This document shows positions 35,001 to 41,936 of a stretch of 43,829 nucleotides of DNA, piece after piece. How positions within the stretch are numbered: position 1 is the first letter of the stretch; each line of letters begins with the position of its first letter. The notes below the pieces were generated by a model, which had not been told where the DNA came from, did not search any database, and worked only from the letters and a program-made list of their open reading frames with translations. This stretch comes from Eubacterium sp. (GTDB taxonomy: Bacteria > Bacillota > Clostridia > Lachnospirales > Lachnospiraceae): assembly GCA_017420535.1 (NCBI GenBank), contig JAFOIV010000005.1, forward strand, positions 1-43,829. The letters run 5' to 3'. A program made the position numbers and the translations under genes.

Positions 35001-35308
35001 ACTATATATGACGTTACCGCCCCTGTTCTAAGATATCTGTATTCTCCCTCACTCTTAGTATCACCTCTCACATATGACTTTACAGTCCTGTCCTTATCTC
35101 CAGCTGCAATATTAAATCTATTATTTCCGGTAAGAAGATAAGTCATAGCATCAAGAATCGTACTTTTTCCTGTTCCATTAACTCCTGTTATTAAGGTTGA
35201 ACCTCCCAAATGAAATGTTACATCCTGAAATTTCGACCAATTTATCAATCTGATTCTTGTAGCAGTCTTTCTATCAAGAACATTTGTATGATCATTCATA
35301 TGTGTCAT
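32030..35308 (-). CDS. jetC: Wadjet protein JetC, SMC-like ATPase
   Basis: A 1092-residue MukB/SMC-like ATPase: Walker A GVNGTGKST close to the N-terminus (about residues 42-50 here), long coiled coils, a hinge-like globular part in the middle, then the C-terminal head with the Walker B FIDEAFSALS about 70 residues from the end. JetC forms the DNA-entrapping and loop-extruding motor of Wadjet. The ATG at 35308 has GGAG 9 bases upstream; an ATG at 35299 overlaps the jetB stop in an ATGA arrangement and is the alternative. A longer frame reaching 35329 overlaps the jetB end further. Confidence 0.92.
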   Translation of the reverse strand: MTHMNDHTNVLDRKTATRIRLINWSKFQDVTFHLGGSTLITGVNGTGKSTILDAMTYLLTGNNRFNIAAGDKDRTVKSYVRGDTKSEGEYRYLRTGAVTSYIVMEFWSPIEKTYITGGVCIESMNEQDVKTGAWFIMKDSRLEDFEFSYVKEGKYYTHSKSNLLYKGRRIKGKDFKGEEKGTEQLLRSLGLRCNVAKYRSKLVKMMAFKPERDIDKFIREAVLDPGKITSLSEIKEQKTQFEEIRRIYNELEEGKKKLEELEEKTSVYEKKRDICEIRKLVYSYQHIPVTEESIDKCNKKIEYQSLKIKELNIEKKQLEKEQRLAIERYSASVNNSIYTDMKKLLEVYEKQIQEYKNEIAKVEDEIVKLKQLKDSFSRIKNIISLDTSEEDALMQIDVAKTDTEKAINALNNLRKAVDKCDNELNKDCVHLEDEAKKLDEEKSEVSQIIRELKNEIITYPIDAVKAKEILIEEFKKNGIQVGRDVEVRFLAELVSEVKDLRWQKAVETFLGNKRFFIIVDSKYAYEAMKILRNKKIYNATVAMTNKLPDSDVTPGSAASLLVVPNLDARKYINYLLNGIHLCESLEELNNYPKGGMTRDGMLAKSYAVRLMDMRNTVPYMGKTAITDQLKVNEKKLNTIEERIKKNNSENEVAETKRDRIKKILLIIGQEYDMTAPARQEELYERKNALVDKINSIKNDPSFEAALKEQQAAQRELDEINKKINNNSSRVGSSENEIKKCKDELKNHEFSLKNYISDFEESIRDKTELRTRVEQEYKKLRKEDGEAVSYKNLNSVENDMRRACENMENVQIEYCHIVGLDVSKRGPSFIPFYRSEYKNTANVKIEEAKTQLDKKAKELESAFMIDFVGEINENIQKAEEEMNIINAELKKLPFGNDTYKFIKTEKSDRVVFFKIKRKLKDYFDNPENYMNSNRDDEEMEQYIKEYMDIILMEEDEEEYTDYRKYFTYDMIITSKQGDNTIEANLSKKQGSASNGEKQTPYFIILAASLMQFYHEKCCERLAFIDEAFSALSRERIEQMVKYLEDNHFQVIYAAPPEKIGSIGEHITSTVSLINSGRYTKVVDGSVIFKSNEG

Positions 35309-35978
35309 CAAAATCTTCTCCATCCTCATTTTCTAAATCTATATCTTTTTTCTGTAAATCCTTAGTAAACATCCTTTCCTCAGCCTGTTTGGCAAACCGA
35401 TGAAACTCTTCTGTTTTCAGAGCAAATTGAATCGAAGGGAATATTTTAATTTTTGCATCTGCATCACCCAATTTTCCATTCATTTCTATAATGCTATATC
35501 TTTCAAGTTTTTTTATTGATTCCGATAGATCACCCTTTTTATCAAACCTATCCTGAACCTTATATTTTTCAAACTGAAACCTTAAATCTGTAATTGATAT
35601 TATTATAGATTCTGCCAGACTTCCACGTCTGACCCTGTCAGAGTATATTGTAAATAGAATACATAACACTATGCTATCAGCAAGAGACAGATTACACCTA
35701 TTAATCTGCATCTTTGATGATTCTCCTGCGCTTACAGTATTCTGCAGCATAATAACCTTATTATCCCTATCAACAAGAACGTCATATCCTATTGGGCTTA
35801 AATATCTGCTAAAAACATCAGAATGTTTAGAAACAAAAAAGTATTCTTTTTTTTCTTCCTCATTCTTTTCATATACGATAAATGTCTTCTTAAGCAAAAC
35901 TCGGATACACTTTTGAAACATCATTTTCTCACCAGATGTAAGTAAATCCCATTCACTTTCAAAACCTGCTATATCCAT
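35292..35978 (-). CDS. jetB: Wadjet protein JetB, MukE-like subunit
   Basis: The 228-residue acidic protein has the size, position and winged-helix-like composition of JetB, the MukE-like accessory of the Jet SMC complex. The sequence resembles the DUF6063-type JetB rather than the DUF4194-type, suggesting a Wadjet variant outside the classic type I; this is from memory. It is 3 bp downstream of jetA and overlaps the start of jetC by a few bases, so translation is coupled. Basic residues in GKLGDADAKIKIF may contact partners. Confidence 0.8.
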   Translation of the reverse strand: MDIAGFESEWDLLTSGEKMMFQKCIRVLLKKTFIVYEKNEEEKKEYFFVSKHSDVFSRYLSPIGYDVLVDRDNKVIMLQNTVSAGESSKMQINRCNLSLADSIVLCILFTIYSDRVRRGSLAESIIISITDLRFQFEKYKVQDRFDKKGDLSESIKKLERYSIIEMNGKLGDADAKIKIFPSIQFALKTEEFHRFAKQAEERMFTKDLQKKDIDLENEDGEDFDDTYE

Positions 35979-35981
35979 TTT

Positions 35982-37406
35982 CTACTTCCTTTTCAAATTA
36001 AACTTTCTTATGAGCATTTGCTCTGTTTCTATATACCCCTCTTCAGGCTCCACCACATATCCATTTTCCTGAGCATATACTATGGATGAAAGCATTTTTA
36101 ATAGCTGTATTTTATCTTCTATAGGAAAATCATCAGCATTTATTTTAAGTCTCTCTCCCATTAACCTGCTTACATATTCTGACATCTTATCCTTTGCATA
36201 AATATCTTCCAATTCTTTTTCAAATGCATCCTTAGTTCTTTTGATATCCGCCTCAGAAAGTTCCACCAACTCCTGCGCGCCGTTCTCTCTTATAGTCTGA
36301 CTCCTTCTCGGGTAAGATATTGAGGATAGATCAATGAACTGATTCTCATCCAATGCAAAAAGTGTTTGTATATTATCAGATACATTTTCATTTATATCCA
36401 AATAATCTATTTCTTCACCAAGAAGCATTAAGGTTCTCTCTATATCACCTCTGATATTTTTTTCCTTGTTTCTTATAAATCTAGCTCGTCCGACTGCAAC
36501 CTGAAGATAAACATTTATTTTATGTTTTATATCTGACATTATCCTATCATAGTCTCCATCTAGAAATCTAATAGCATTGTCAATCATATCCTCAATATAT
36601 TCTTCAGCCTTATCTTCCGGAATCTTTTCTTCTTTTCTACAACACAAAATCAGTTTTTCTCTTATTTCCTCTGTTTTAAGAGAATTAAGTCTCTGTAAAA
36701 TCACCCTTCTGAATGTCCTGATATTCTGCCTTTTTGTGAGACGTGCATATTCCTTAATAAAATCTCCATTAAAATAATCCAAGAGGTTTTCAGTAAGACT
36801 TTCAAATGTTTCTTCATGAATCATTCGCTCTATTATCTTTTTAATAAATGTTGCCAAAGTCTTCAAATCCTTTGACAACCCCTTGGCATTTTTGTATACA
36901 TTTTTAAGAACATCAACATATATATCTTCATATTGATCAGTATTGACCAAAGTATTATATATATTGTAAATGTAACTCGAAAATTCAACCGTTTCCGGTT
37001 TTTCCAGTTTTTCTAATAATTCTGCCAGCGTTATTCCCTGCTCAGTCATTATTATATTTCTTCCATATGTTGCATCATCTATTTCTTCATCAAGCCACCC
37101 CACCTCACTTGACGACAACTTACGTATTATTTGGGAGGCGAGTTCTAAGTAAGACGATTGCAGAGTTTTCTCAGCATAGCCATCCTGTTTTAGAGACTGC
37201 TCATCTATTTCTTCTATCGTCTCTATATGATTATCCATAAGATAGCCTGCAATGGCATCACGAATTCTTTCCCTTTCCATTTTAAATGTAATTTCTCTAT
37301 CATATTCTGCGTAAATAACCTGAAGGCAGTCTGCATATACCCTGTTATTACTTCCACTTGATAGAGGGTTAAAAAAACCTATTGGAATGATGTTAAAAAT
37401 GTTCAT
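35982..37406 (-). CDS. jetA: Wadjet protein JetA, MukF-like kleisin subunit
   Basis: This 474-residue helical protein begins MNIFNIIPIGFFNPLSSGSN, and its pattern fits the JetA family formerly called DUF5716, the kleisin-like subunit that bridges the SMC heads. It is the first gene of the Wadjet operon, directly downstream of a palindromic terminator, with an AGGGG ribosome site 9 bases before the ATG. Four gene order jetA-jetB-jetC-jetD with overlaps shows a complete Wadjet module for protection against plasmids and circular DNA. Confidence 0.85.
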   Translation of the reverse strand: MNIFNIIPIGFFNPLSSGSNNRVYADCLQVIYAEYDREITFKMERERIRDAIAGYLMDNHIETIEEIDEQSLKQDGYAEKTLQSSYLELASQIIRKLSSSEVGWLDEEIDDATYGRNIIMTEQGITLAELLEKLEKPETVEFSSYIYNIYNTLVNTDQYEDIYVDVLKNVYKNAKGLSKDLKTLATFIKKIIERMIHEETFESLTENLLDYFNGDFIKEYARLTKRQNIRTFRRVILQRLNSLKTEEIREKLILCCRKEEKIPEDKAEEYIEDMIDNAIRFLDGDYDRIMSDIKHKINVYLQVAVGRARFIRNKEKNIRGDIERTLMLLGEEIDYLDINENVSDNIQTLFALDENQFIDLSSISYPRRSQTIRENGAQELVELSEADIKRTKDAFEKELEDIYAKDKMSEYVSRLMGERLKINADDFPIEDKIQLLKMLSSIVYAQENGYVVEPEEGYIETEQMLIRKFNLKRK

Positions 37407-37426
37407 ATCATTAATCCCCTATGGCT

Positions 37427-37472
37427 AAATGGACCTTGGGGACAGTCCCCCCAGGTCCATTTTTATGTTAAC
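37427..37472. repeat. Palindromic intergenic element, variant, after the GNAT gene
   Basis: AAATGGACCTTGGGGAC pairs with GTCCCCCCAGGTCCATTT; the core has changed to GGGGACAGTCCCC on both sides and the left outer arm is missing. It begins directly after the TAA stop of the GNAT gene (37473-37475). Confidence 0.78.
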
Positions 37473-37898
37473 TTATTGAATTTTCTTAATAAACCTCAAC
37501 TGCTCTTTCTCGCTCCCGTATCCATTGTTCCTGTAAAACAAATGGGCCTCTTTTCTAGTAATTCCTGAATTAAGTCTCATCATGGAGATGCCACCTGCCA
37601 TAGCCCATTTTTCAGCTTCATGAAGGAGTTTTTTTCCAACGCCTTTTCTTCGATATTCCTTAGCTACAGCAAGTCCAAGCACATTACACATGCTTTCCGC
37701 ATAAAGAACCTCATACCGCTCAACATGAATAAATCCAACCACCTTGCCATCAATTACCCCCACAAGAACGCACTCCCTTGCAGGATCTAATTCTTCTAAC
37801 CTTTTCTTTAAAAGGTCCTTATCGCAAATGTAACCTAGATCAATTTCACATATTTTATGAATTTCTTCAAAATCATCAACAACCGCTTCACGTATCAT
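37473..37898 (-). CDS. GNAT-family N-acetyltransferase
   Basis: The 141-residue protein is a GNAT acetyltransferase: motif A VLGLAVAKEYRRKGVGKKLL with the acetyl-CoA-binding R/Q-x-x-G-x-G/A turn at RRKGVGKK, and the C-terminal FYRNNGYGSEKEQLRF block. The acceptor is unknown. Its leader (GGGGGATGAGAAATGATA) is very like the leader of the methyltransferase gene at 42737, and its 3' end has a decayed copy at 41803-41860. It stands between the DUF4143 gene and the Wadjet operon. Confidence 0.9.
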   Translation of the reverse strand: MIREAVVDDFEEIHKICEIDLGYICDKDLLKKRLEELDPARECVLVGVIDGKVVGFIHVERYEVLYAESMCNVLGLAVAKEYRRKGVGKKLLHEAEKWAMAGGISMMRLNSGITRKEAHLFYRNNGYGSEKEQLRFIKKIQ

Positions 37899-37941
37899 TT
37901 CTCATCCCCCACATTTCTTAAAATCCTCACTAACATTTTTT

Positions 37942-39237
37942 TCATTCAGCTGACTTTACCCATTCAGCAGCAAGATATAGCGGCACATTTACCATCCAAT
38001 CCTGCTCTCTATATTTCGCCATAGAAAACCTTACTGGTTTAAGTTTATCATTGCTTTCATAAATAGTTCTTAAACTTTTTGATTTTAGATTTTCCTCAGC
38101 TTTAACTTCTATCGGATAAACATTATAATTCTGGATCAAAAAATCAAGTTCAAGCGTTGCTCTATCCTTAGAATAATAATAAACTTTCTTACCCAGACAT
38201 TTTAATTCCTGCAATACATACTGTTCTGTAAATGCTCCCTTGTACTCAACAAAAGCATTATTATTTATCAACACATCTCTTGAATCCACGTCAGACATTG
38301 CACCTAACAGACCAAGATCAACTAAGAATAACTTAAATGTATCAAATTCTTCATAAAATTTAAGAGGTTTTTCAACCTTTGATACTCTTAATACTTTATA
38401 AACAAGACCTGCATCAACTAACCACTGAATTGCCTTTTCAAATTCTTTAGCTCTTGCCCCTTTTTTTAGAACACTATAAATAAATTTTTTATTCTCTTTT
38501 GCTAATTGACCTGGAATAGAATCCCAAACCATATTTACCTTTGGTAAAATTTCAGATGGAACATGCTTAGAAAAATCCCGTCTATAATCTGCCAATATTT
38601 GATTTTGAATATTTCTTACTTCAAACACATCTTTATTTTCAATATATGCCTTAACAACTGCAGGCATGCCGCCAACATAATAATATTGGCGTAATAAATC
38701 CGTAAATAAAGCATCAAATGAAGAAAGTTCATCCCATCTATGGCTTTCAATATTTGAAATAATAATATCCTTACCAAGAGCCATCAAAAACTCCTTAAAT
38801 GACAATGGATATAGATTTATTTCATCCACTTTTCCAACCGGAAATCCTGTGCCTTCATGCATCCCTATTCCTAATAAACTACCTGCTACTGCCAAATGAT
38901 ACTCAGGCGCATTTTCACAAAAATATTTTAAGGCTGTTAATCCCGCAGGAACTACCTGGATTTCATCCAAAATGATCAAAGTTGTTTCTGGTTTTATTGG
39001 CTCCCCAGATAAAATTGATAAACTACGTATTAATCTCTCTGTATTAAAATCAGAAAAAATTGTATTTATTTCTTTTGTTTCATCACAGTTTATATATGCC
39101 ACATTTGAATATTCTTTAGAACCAAATTCTTTAAGTATCCATGTTTTTCCAACCTGTCGTGCGCCATTAAGTATAAGTGGTTTTCTATCTGATTTATTTT
39201 TCCATTCTAACAAACTATCATAAACTAAACGTTTCAT
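37942..39237 (-). CDS. AAA ATPase with C-terminal DUF4143 domain
   Basis: The 431-residue protein has an AAA_14-type ATPase: Walker A GARQVGKT (25-32) and Walker B LIILDEIQ (87-94). The C-terminal half is DUF4143, with a PD-(D/E)XK-like core (LELDFLIQNYNVYPIEVKAEEN). Such genes are widespread and often multi-copy in Clostridia and Bacteroidetes; function is not established. The promoter carries a TATAAT box and three iterated repeats at 33-bp spacing, a layout that suggests autoregulation or a regulatory repeat. Confidence 0.9.
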   Translation of the reverse strand: MKRLVYDSLLEWKNKSDRKPLILNGARQVGKTWILKEFGSKEYSNVAYINCDETKEINTIFSDFNTERLIRSLSILSGEPIKPETTLIILDEIQVVPAGLTALKYFCENAPEYHLAVAGSLLGIGMHEGTGFPVGKVDEINLYPLSFKEFLMALGKDIIISNIESHRWDELSSFDALFTDLLRQYYYVGGMPAVVKAYIENKDVFEVRNIQNQILADYRRDFSKHVPSEILPKVNMVWDSIPGQLAKENKKFIYSVLKKGARAKEFEKAIQWLVDAGLVYKVLRVSKVEKPLKFYEEFDTFKLFLVDLGLLGAMSDVDSRDVLINNNAFVEYKGAFTEQYVLQELKCLGKKVYYYSKDRATLELDFLIQNYNVYPIEVKAEENLKSKSLRTIYESNDKLKPVRFSMAKYREQDWMVNVPLYLAAEWVKSAE

Positions 39238-39264
39238 AGTATCAATCCCACCTTTCTAATGACT

Positions 39265-39270
39265 ATTATA
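39265..39270 (-). promoter_or_regulatory. Candidate -10 box of the DUF4143 gene
   Basis: TATAAT in GTGTATAATAG on the minus strand, about 30 bases before the ATG. The 17 bases upstream of it form the body of one of the iterated repeats, so a protein bound there would block the promoter. No good -35 hexamer is visible. Confidence 0.4.
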
Positions 39271-39355
39271 CACTTTTGCAAAGGAAATTTCCATGTATCA
39301 TTACATTTTTGCAAAGGAAAATCCGGCAGTCCGTTACACTTTTGCAAACGAAAAT
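39266..39355. repeat. Three iterated 22-bp repeats at exactly 33-bp spacing
   Basis: Copies at 39266-39290, 39301-39322 and 39334-39355 share, on the plus strand, TTA(T/C)ACNTTTTGCAAANGRAAAT. The central G lies at 39278, 39311 and 39344. One copy lies in the DUF4143 core promoter, and one overlaps the 3' end of the toxin frame. Related sequence occurs at 40038-40048 and 42768-42787. Confidence 0.75.
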
Positions 39356-39660
39356 TTTGCTTCATGATACATAAAATCTTCTTTTTCTCCGAACATCTCT
39401 GCAATAATAATCGTATCTCTGTCTATATAATAAAATAAATGATTATGATTAACAAAAATCACTCTAAAGTCAGTATCAAAGTCAAATTTGGCGGATAAAT
39501 CCACACCCAAATCCGGATTCATCTGATGATGTCTTTCTCTATTGGTAATCGTTTTTATCGCCGTTTTTGCTAATTCTTTGCCATACTGCTCAGTTAAATA
39601 TTGTTTCAAAGTCTTTAACTTCCGACGAACAATCTGAGAATATTACAACTTGTAATTCAT
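39334..39660 (-). pseudogene. RelE/ParE-type toxin gene with a premature stop codon
   Basis: Read from the ATG at 39658-39660 the product would be MNYKL, then a TAA stop (39643-39645), then YSQIVRRKLKTLKQYLTEQY and a typical RelE/ParE continuation with FRVIFVNHNHLFYYI and a MFGEKEDFMYHE end. The N-terminal part is normal for the family, so the stop at codon 6 truncates the toxin. The final residues (KFSFAKV) are encoded by an iterated repeat and not by family sequence. Re-initiation at a TTG (39609) could in principle make a shortened form. It directly follows the broken antitoxin. Confidence 0.8.
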
Positions 39661-39661
39661 A

Positions 39662-39908
39662 TTACAATCCAAGCTCCTTCTCAAGATCATCGGCAGAAAT
39701 AGTACCTTCTTCTCTCACAGACACTTTCGCCTCTGCTGATTTAGTCATAAGCTGTAAAAGTGCTTTTTTGTTTATCAAGTTCTGCTATATCAACTAAAGC
39801 GCAGGTTCCATGTCCATTCTTTGTAAAATATACTCTGTTTCCATAAGCTACTTCGTTAACAATAGTTGTATAATTCTTTAATGCCGAACCCGGTTTTATA
39901 TTTGGCAT
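39662..39908 (-). pseudogene. Phd/YefM-type antitoxin gene with a frameshift
   Basis: The frame from the ATG at 39908 gives MPNIKPGSALKNYTTIVNEV and then a Phd/YefM-type fold up to AELDKQ at codon 47. A run of six A residues (coding strand, 39764-39769) shifts the frame; with five A residues the frame would continue as ALLQLMTKSAEAKVSVREEG and end DDLEKELGL at the TAA at 39662-39664, just before the toxin ATG. As written, the product ends after about ten wrong residues. This is either a real decay, a slippery A-run or a sequencing error. Confidence 0.82.
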
Positions 39909-40011
39909 AAGCTCACCTTCTTTCCTTGTTATAGGAATATACTATCATGCCATCATTATTCCACAATAATTTTCCCATAAATTTACCCCTAAATTCACAC
40001 CATATTTTTGT

Positions 40012-40037
40012 ACTCTCGAGCAAGCATTCGCCGCATC
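40012..40037. repeat. 26-bp direct repeat, copy 1
   Basis: Exactly repeated at 41904-41929 (ACTCTCGAGCAAGC followed by ATTCGCCGCATC). The two copies bracket the ATP-grasp and zeta-toxin-like genes. Confidence 0.8.
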
Positions 40038-40092
40038 GTTGCAAACGAAAATGGACCAAGGTCATCATTTCATGCCCCGTGGTCCATTTTCC
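40038..40092. repeat. Variant palindromic element with an iteron-like flank
   Basis: AAAATGGACCA pairs with TGGTCCATTTT around a non-standard core (AGGTCATCATTTCATGCCCCG). The outer GTTAAC arm is replaced on one side by GTTGCAAACG, as in the repeats upstream of the DUF4143 gene. Confidence 0.65.
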
Positions 40093-40139
40093 ACCCTTAG
40101 TAAATTTTTATATCAACCTTATCAAAAAGTTTCATTCAT

Positions 40140-40925
40140 TTAAAAATGAAATTCATCTTCTCTTTCCAAAAGCTGTGCCCATCTTGCTGAAATCAGTTTT
40201 GCATATGCAATGCTTGATAATCCATAGTTCCCCAGGGCATACGCATCATTAAACTCAACTAACAAAGTTCTTCCATCCCTTGTATAACATATATCCATAC
40301 TGCAGGATGCCGGTCTATCCTCCCACTGCTTAAATGCCTCTAACATTTTCTTTACTACATTTTCGTCATAATGATAAAGATAACTCTGTCTCTCCCTATC
40401 GAGCATCAGGCCGTAAGGTCTTAAATCAATCAACTTGTCATATAAAATAAACCCTCTCCACTCAGCAAGAATATCCAATGGTTCTGAAACGATCACCTCG
40501 TAGTTGTCAGTACCATTTCCGCAACCCCTTAAATCTGAAATGCTGGCAATGATTTTTCCCGTAAATGCCTTATCGCGTACAGGCTTTACAAAATAACCCG
40601 CTGACCATTTTTCTTCGTTAGATGCAATACTGTCAATTGTATCCCGCCACATGTTCCTTCCCAGAAACATTTTCATATTTTCCGGATAGTCTGGTATATA
40701 AGGAACAACACCAAATTTTTCAAAAATGGTATTGCATTGATCAATATAATCCAAAACAATATCAGCTCTTTCTACCCTGTCATATATCTCGTCAATTGTA
40801 TGATATGGTATTATTTCCGCCCCTAATTCACGAAACCCATACATCGCGTTAGCAATGTTGGGACTATGCGGAATTTCCATGTTCATACCTCTATCAAATT
40901 TTGTCTTAAGCCATATTCGTCCCAT
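40140..40925 (-). CDS. ATP-grasp protein (DUF4343-like)
   Basis: The 261-residue protein has the C-terminal ATP-grasp features: a lysine in YFVKPVRDKAFTG for ATP contacts, EVIVSEPLDILAEWRGFIL, SMDICYTRDGRTLLVEFNDAY with metal-binding E and N-D, and GLSSIAYAKL. It resembles the small ATP-grasp group with DUF4343, which may ligate amino acids or modify peptides; no partner gene is adjacent to define a substrate. It is 21 bp downstream of the zeta-toxin-like gene, so co-transcription is likely. Confidence 0.8.
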   Translation of the reverse strand: MGRIWLKTKFDRGMNMEIPHSPNIANAMYGFRELGAEIIPYHTIDEIYDRVERADIVLDYIDQCNTIFEKFGVVPYIPDYPENMKMFLGRNMWRDTIDSIASNEEKWSAGYFVKPVRDKAFTGKIIASISDLRGCGNGTDNYEVIVSEPLDILAEWRGFILYDKLIDLRPYGLMLDRERQSYLYHYDENVVKKMLEAFKQWEDRPASCSMDICYTRDGRTLLVEFNDAYALGNYGLSSIAYAKLISARWAQLLEREDEFHF

Positions 40926-40946
40926 AAGTTTTATTCCTGTAATATT

Positions 40947-41507
40947 TTAATAATCTATATATTTTTTATACCAAGATGGCTGATTATTTGATATTAAGTA
41001 TTTTTTTCCATTTTTGTAAATAGCAAATCTTCTAAATTCTTCTGTATTATCATACATTACAAGAAGATCAATCATGTCCATGCATTTTTTAATTCCTTTA
41101 AAACTTTCTAAGTACCTTCTTTCAATATCTTTCTCCGGAATTCCATGTCCACCATGTTTTACTCTATAAGCCACCCTGTTTTTTGCGATTTCTACAGAAT
41201 CGAGACCCACATAGTGTATCTCAACAATATATCCTAATTCTTTTGCTTTAAGAATATTATTAAAAATAGATTTACCACATAATGTTGTTTCTTGATTAAA
41301 AGTTTCTCCAGCTTCAAAAAAAGAACTAATCATTTTTATAGCCATTTTACTTGCTTCTAATGAATCCACCGTATTTTGCCAATTACCAATCCTCTTGACA
41401 ATTTCATCAGAATTAACTCTTTTCATACCTTTGAAGGCTTCATTAGTATTATAGAGAGTAGATTTTCCAGCTCCATTTACTCCAGCAAATAAGATATATT
41501 TTTTCAT
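40947..41507 (-). CDS. Zeta-toxin-like P-loop kinase
   Basis: The 186-residue protein begins MKKYILFAGVNGAGKSTLYN, a P-loop (G9-T17), followed by RVNSDEIVKRIG, the base-binding D, and ETTLCGKSIFN and the arginine-rich helix (NRVAYRVKHGGHGIPEKDIERR). This pattern fits the zeta toxin / UDP-GlcNAc kinase group. The start codon overlaps the stop of a 59-aa ORF by one base (TAATG), so translation is coupled. Small-partner plus zeta is the layout of many Firmicutes toxin-antitoxin modules, so the preceding ORF is the candidate antitoxin. Confidence 0.82.
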   Translation of the reverse strand: MKKYILFAGVNGAGKSTLYNTNEAFKGMKRVNSDEIVKRIGNWQNTVDSLEASKMAIKMISSFFEAGETFNQETTLCGKSIFNNILKAKELGYIVEIHYVGLDSVEIAKNRVAYRVKHGGHGIPEKDIERRYLESFKGIKKCMDMIDLLVMYDNTEEFRRFAIYKNGKKYLISNNQPSWYKKYIDY

Positions 41508-41686
41508 TAAAAGAGATTCCCTTCAATTACCTTTCTTTGTTTTTGTTGAAGCAAAAAATCTCCAACCATCTGGTAAAATCTTTTTTCTTCCTCATCATCA
41601 GCTTCCATAATTATTTGTAACGTATCGTCCGGATTTAATTTTTTAATCTCATTATAAATCTCAGTAAACTTTTTTACATCACACAT
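41507..41686 (-). CDS. Small ORF upstream of the zeta-toxin-like gene, candidate antitoxin
   Basis: A 59-residue acidic, helical product (MCDVKKFTEIYNEIKKLNPD at the start, then IIMEADDEEEKRFYQMVGDF). GAGG lies 9 bases before the ATG and the TAA stop overlaps the downstream ATG. Size, charge and translational coupling fit an antitoxin of a zeta-like module. I do not recognise a named family. Confidence 0.7.
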   Translation of the reverse strand: MCDVKKFTEIYNEIKKLNPDDTLQIIMEADDEEEKRFYQMVGDFLLQQKQRKVIEGNLF

Positions 41687-41802
41687 GTTTTTTACCTCTT
41701 CTGTAACCTATATACTATAATAGTGAACTACTTTTTCCGCCCACTAGTTCAATTTTGCAATTTTCTAAACCATTTTATTATATCATACTGTTTATTTTTC
41801 TG

Positions 41803-41860
41803 CTAAATCTCCTTAAAAAACCTCAACTGCTCATTCGAACTCACGTCTCCTGTGCTCCCC
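41803..41860 (-). pseudogene. Remnant of the 3' end of a GNAT gene
   Basis: On the minus strand the frame reads GSTGDVSSNEQLRFFKEI and a TAG stop, matching the end of the GNAT gene at 37473 (GYGSEKEQLRFIKKIQ) at both protein and nucleotide level (CCTCAACTGCTC is identical on the plus strand). Nothing more of the gene is left: an in-frame stop lies just upstream. Confidence 0.6.
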
Positions 41861-41903
41861 TAATCCCCTCATAAAATTGCTACGCCTACGTTTTTTGTGA
41901 CGC

Positions 41904-41929
41904 ACTCTCGAGCAAGCATTCGCCGCATC
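41904..41929. repeat. 26-bp direct repeat, copy 2
   Basis: Identical to 40012-40037. It lies 7 bp downstream of the methyltransferase stop codon, between that gene and the GNAT remnant. Confidence 0.8.
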
Positions 41930-41936
41930 ATTCCAG

